In this document: positions 63,401 through 64,000 of the stretch, piece by piece
Layout: every line of letters starts with the position of its first letter
Numbering within the stretch: the first letter of the stretch is position 1
Assembly (NCBI GenBank): GCA_013122435.1
Contig: WYDT01000008.1
Coordinates: forward strand, 186,001 to 250,000
DNA length: 64,000 nucleotides
From: Chloroflexi bacterium AL-N1
GTDB lineage: Bacteria > Chloroflexota > Chloroflexia > Chloroflexales > Roseiflexaceae
Reading direction: 5' to 3'
Notes under the pieces: model-generated
Database searches by the model: none
What the model was told of the DNA's origin: nothing
What the model saw: the letters and a program-made list of their open reading frames with translations, nothing else
Made by a program: the position numbers and the translations under genes

Positions 63401-63565
63401 CATGCGGAGGCAATCCCATTGCTCAAAGAAGTTGTGGCATTGGATGAGCGCACCAACCATCCTGACCTAGAAAGCGACCGGGTCACGCTGGCGCAGGTAC
63501 GTCGTCGTGCAAAGGGTGAAATAGCGCCAGGACAACCTCACAGCCATGCAGCGCACCTACAATGA
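60401..63565 (+). CDS. STAND (NB-ARC-like) NTPase with TPR array
   Basis: 1054 aa as read from ATG 60401, which lies inside the CHAT gene and has no proper ribosome site. Residues 40-330 form a STAND NTPase: Walker A IRGTGGIGKTVLV (about 67-79), Walker B RLLLIWDN (Asp154), HLLFTSRQ sensor and HHPLALRLAA helix. A winged-helix-like part follows, then about nine 40-residue TPR units from about 530 to 850 and a helical C-terminus. Such proteins oligomerise when the TPR detects a ligand. Restoring one base at about 60407-60411 would fuse it to CHAT (EWA-PVLYLAEGYDW). It is a sensor-ATPase for the protease, either as a fusion or as two chains. Confidence 0.85.
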   Translation: MGSVLYLAEGYDWQTQQPELSSALKPVEAPVPQTEELRSPADIIGRATELMELARAFLFENRRIITIRGTGGIGKTVLVHALAERLRYHFHDGIYALSLWLPGEQQLRATDIRRLAKLLNVQHPDFDNPTAVNEQEQALVSAVRGMSRLLLIWDNYETVLWRLGQKEEAPAHPPEEDPAETYDPADRSIIETKQRRLNLLREQRAHSGPRTDPAITIEIEDLERELPQWTDSATTQQDEAIAVQRLVRLLADAVIHLLFTSRQSPVGLARETFYPTAERGHQLGGLQSADSETLIRANAGERIPTTAFVTQLAEALEHHPLALRLAATRWATSQDDEQTFLDNLQTELRKAHDPSAPMYQQSSVEINVRLSIDALPTELRERLLALTVIANPLITPLHGAVIWAMYEKTDNKTTYLPSQAHIYLEQLHDASLLQGQGWGHERNRAQVYTIHPVVAGVLPYLVQEKSLQMARNEYAQWSNYMVSQALDEDGITNHGYVAQFTWFYLPDIATALAFLNPEQQGWAAWQASIVFAHFGQLDQAQQSCNMAQAVAKETNDMVLLNRCYHQHATLQIIRGNLDDAIRLCEQALKIMEQLGDFQGQTATLYEIAEVLFIRGAFEQAIQLHEQCLTIQDHLNDMRGKSATLYAMGKVLSTQGKLNRAMQLYQQSLAIAENLGDRSNESALLYAMAGVLSNQGALDQAMLLYEQALDIKERLGDTLGKSATLRQMAGILKTLGNLDKAMLLYEQALVIVEHIDDIQSKGGILHEMAHVFVVRGNCDKAMQLYEQALVIVEEQSDLYNKGAILHQMAMLQFHQGDYETALRNSRESLRLFQSMRAVPVAKDVADTIHQIETVLAVKRSQNQHNLTPIQRGLMLTVTTIQVLYRQTSKEKVQTELRLVIDETLEPVIQALLAALERTPTAADDLLTATTLLFAQEKPAEQVDILVVIGILAKKLNDTAIKLEARMAAIAAQRQIGEEQETLVQLSIMLYNLAMVYDRQGHHAEAIPLLKEVVALDERTNHPDLESDRVTLAQVRRRAKGEIAPGQPHSHAAHLQ

Positions 63566-63671
63566 CCTGCTCAAATACAAATCACGCCTCTTGTGGGTCA
63601 CCATGGTGTTATTCCTGATCGGGACAGCCTGCCTTGGAGCGGTAATCCTGGTTATCCTCTGGAGCACGTAA
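63546..63671 (+). CDS. Very small single-pass membrane protein
   Basis: 41 aa. MQRTYNDLLKYKSRLLW (basic, amphipathic), then a hydrophobic helix (VTMVLFLIGTACLGAVILVILW) and a short ST tail. The ATG overlaps the end of the STAND-TPR gene by 20 bp in another frame, a coupled arrangement. No family is recognised. Composition and coupling favour a real gene. Being in the same transcript as CHAT and STAND, it could be a membrane target or effector; that is inference only. Confidence 0.5.
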   Translation: MQRTYNDLLKYKSRLLWVTMVLFLIGTACLGAVILVILWST

Positions 63672-63675
63672 GTCT

Positions 63676-63813
63676 ACCTTCCGGAAGCTCCCCCAACATC
63701 TGCACAAACCTAATTGTCCATATCTCGCACCACAATCACGTAATCCCCCTCAAGTCTTGTCGGATCACCACCTGCATTCGTGGAAACTACACCTGATCTA
63801 GCTTCCGGAAGCT
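63676..63813. repeat. Palindrome-bracketed 138-bp repeat, copy B
   Basis: Bounded by CCTTCCGGAAGCTC at the left (one arm mutated) and TAGCTTCCGGAAGCTT at the right. Same length and orientation as copy A. The right palindrome provides the last codons and TAG stop of the PP2C gene, just as in copy A it ends the hydrolase gene. Confidence 0.8.
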
Positions 63814-64000
63814 TTTTCTCGCTTCAACACCACCAGCGTGACATCATCGAAGGGGCGCCGATCTCCCGTGAAGGCCAGCAAACTATCGGTGATGATGCGA
63901 GAGATCTCCTCAGCGCTACGTTCACGGTTGGCTACGACCGTCTGCATCAAGCGCGGCACACCAAAAGGCTCCTCAGCGGCATTGATCGCCTCGGTGATGC
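63798..64000 (-). CDS. PP2C-type (SpoIIE/RsbU) phosphatase, 3' part only
   Basis: The last 67 codons are in the window; the gene enters from the right edge. ITEAINAAEEPFGVPRLMQTV, SAEEISRIITDSLLAF and DRRPFDDVTLVVLKRE contain the closing DD(V/I)T(L/V)V motif of SpoIIE-type phosphatases, whose Asp residues bind metal. The final residues KASGS come from the repeat's palindrome. Such phosphatases switch anti-anti-sigma (STAS) proteins. Confidence 0.85.
   Translation of the reverse strand, partial: ITEAINAAEEPFGVPRLMQTVVANRERSAEEISRIITDSLLAFTGDRRPFDDVTLVVLKREKASGS

Noticed and set aside
63676..63813. A coding remnant in the repeat body (minus strand, ...STNAGGDPTRLEGDYV...)
   Set aside because: The equivalent frame in copy A does not keep the residues; conservation looks nucleotide-level.
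1..64000. tRNA, rRNA, CRISPR arrays, transposases
   Set aside because: Looked for T-loop-like motifs, regularly spaced direct repeats and transposase motifs; none seen by eye. A tRNAscan or Infernal run would be decisive.

Overview
The window looks like a chromosomal piece of a Chloroflexota bacterium, most likely class Chloroflexia (Herpetosiphon/Chloroflexales-like). This is inference, without a database search, from gene content and order: a nuoABCDIHJKLMM operon with no nuoEFG and two nuoM-like genes, alaS followed by a membrane baseplate-J-like protein and ruvX, an R3H-domain AAA ATPase, paired FHA genes (one with a DUF3662-type N-terminus), AIM24, and large CHAT/STAND/TPR proteins. Base composition is roughly balanced. 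I found no tRNA, rRNA, CRISPR array, transposase or phage gene.

Layout. (1) 1-3.4 kb, minus strand: end of a SIS-domain sugar isomerase, a GT2 glycosyltransferase, a tail-anchored protein, an aminotransferase and an SDR. (2) 3.7-12.8 kb, plus: SufR-like Fe-S regulator, Fe/Mn superoxide dismutase, pyridoxal phosphate synthase pdxST, an unknown gene overlapping an R3H ATPase, tmk, the c-di-AMP receptor darA, a zinc-ribbon membrane protein, a Dsb-like thioredoxin-fold lipoprotein and a P-loop kinase. (3) 12.8-18.1 kb, minus: ruvX, baseplate-J-like protein, alaS. (4) 18.9-35.2 kb, plus: rho, AIM24, two FHA genes, then the complex I operon. (5) 35.3-41.7 kb: a DapB-like dehydrogenase (minus), then a receiver-HTH-membrane fusion, mnmE, a membrane STAS protein and a DUF58 protein. 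(6) 41.7-55.7 kb, minus: an accessory run of small enzymes (VOC, DinB, AHSA1 with its ArsR regulator, SnoaL, YdeI, DHFR-like, alpha/beta hydrolases, SDR). (7) 55.9-64 kb: HxlR regulator, GC-rich inverted repeats, a wrecked ECF sigma/anti-sigma locus, a CHAT protease gene overlapping a STAND-TPR gene, a tiny membrane protein, and the end of a PP2C phosphatase.

Most notable: the Dsb-like lipoprotein (11275-12075) has an in-frame TGA exactly where the first cysteine of its CxxC active site should be (Q-TGA-P-F-C). A stem-loop beginning 6 bases downstream resembles a bacterial SECIS element, so this is probably a selenoprotein with a UxxC redox centre exposed outside the cytoplasm. The first 41.7 kb is otherwise free of broken genes. 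The last 22 kb, in contrast, holds about ten nonsense or one-base frameshift lesions, including one that separates CHAT from STAND-TPR. It also carries a 138-bp repeat bracketed by TTCCGGAA-centred palindromes.
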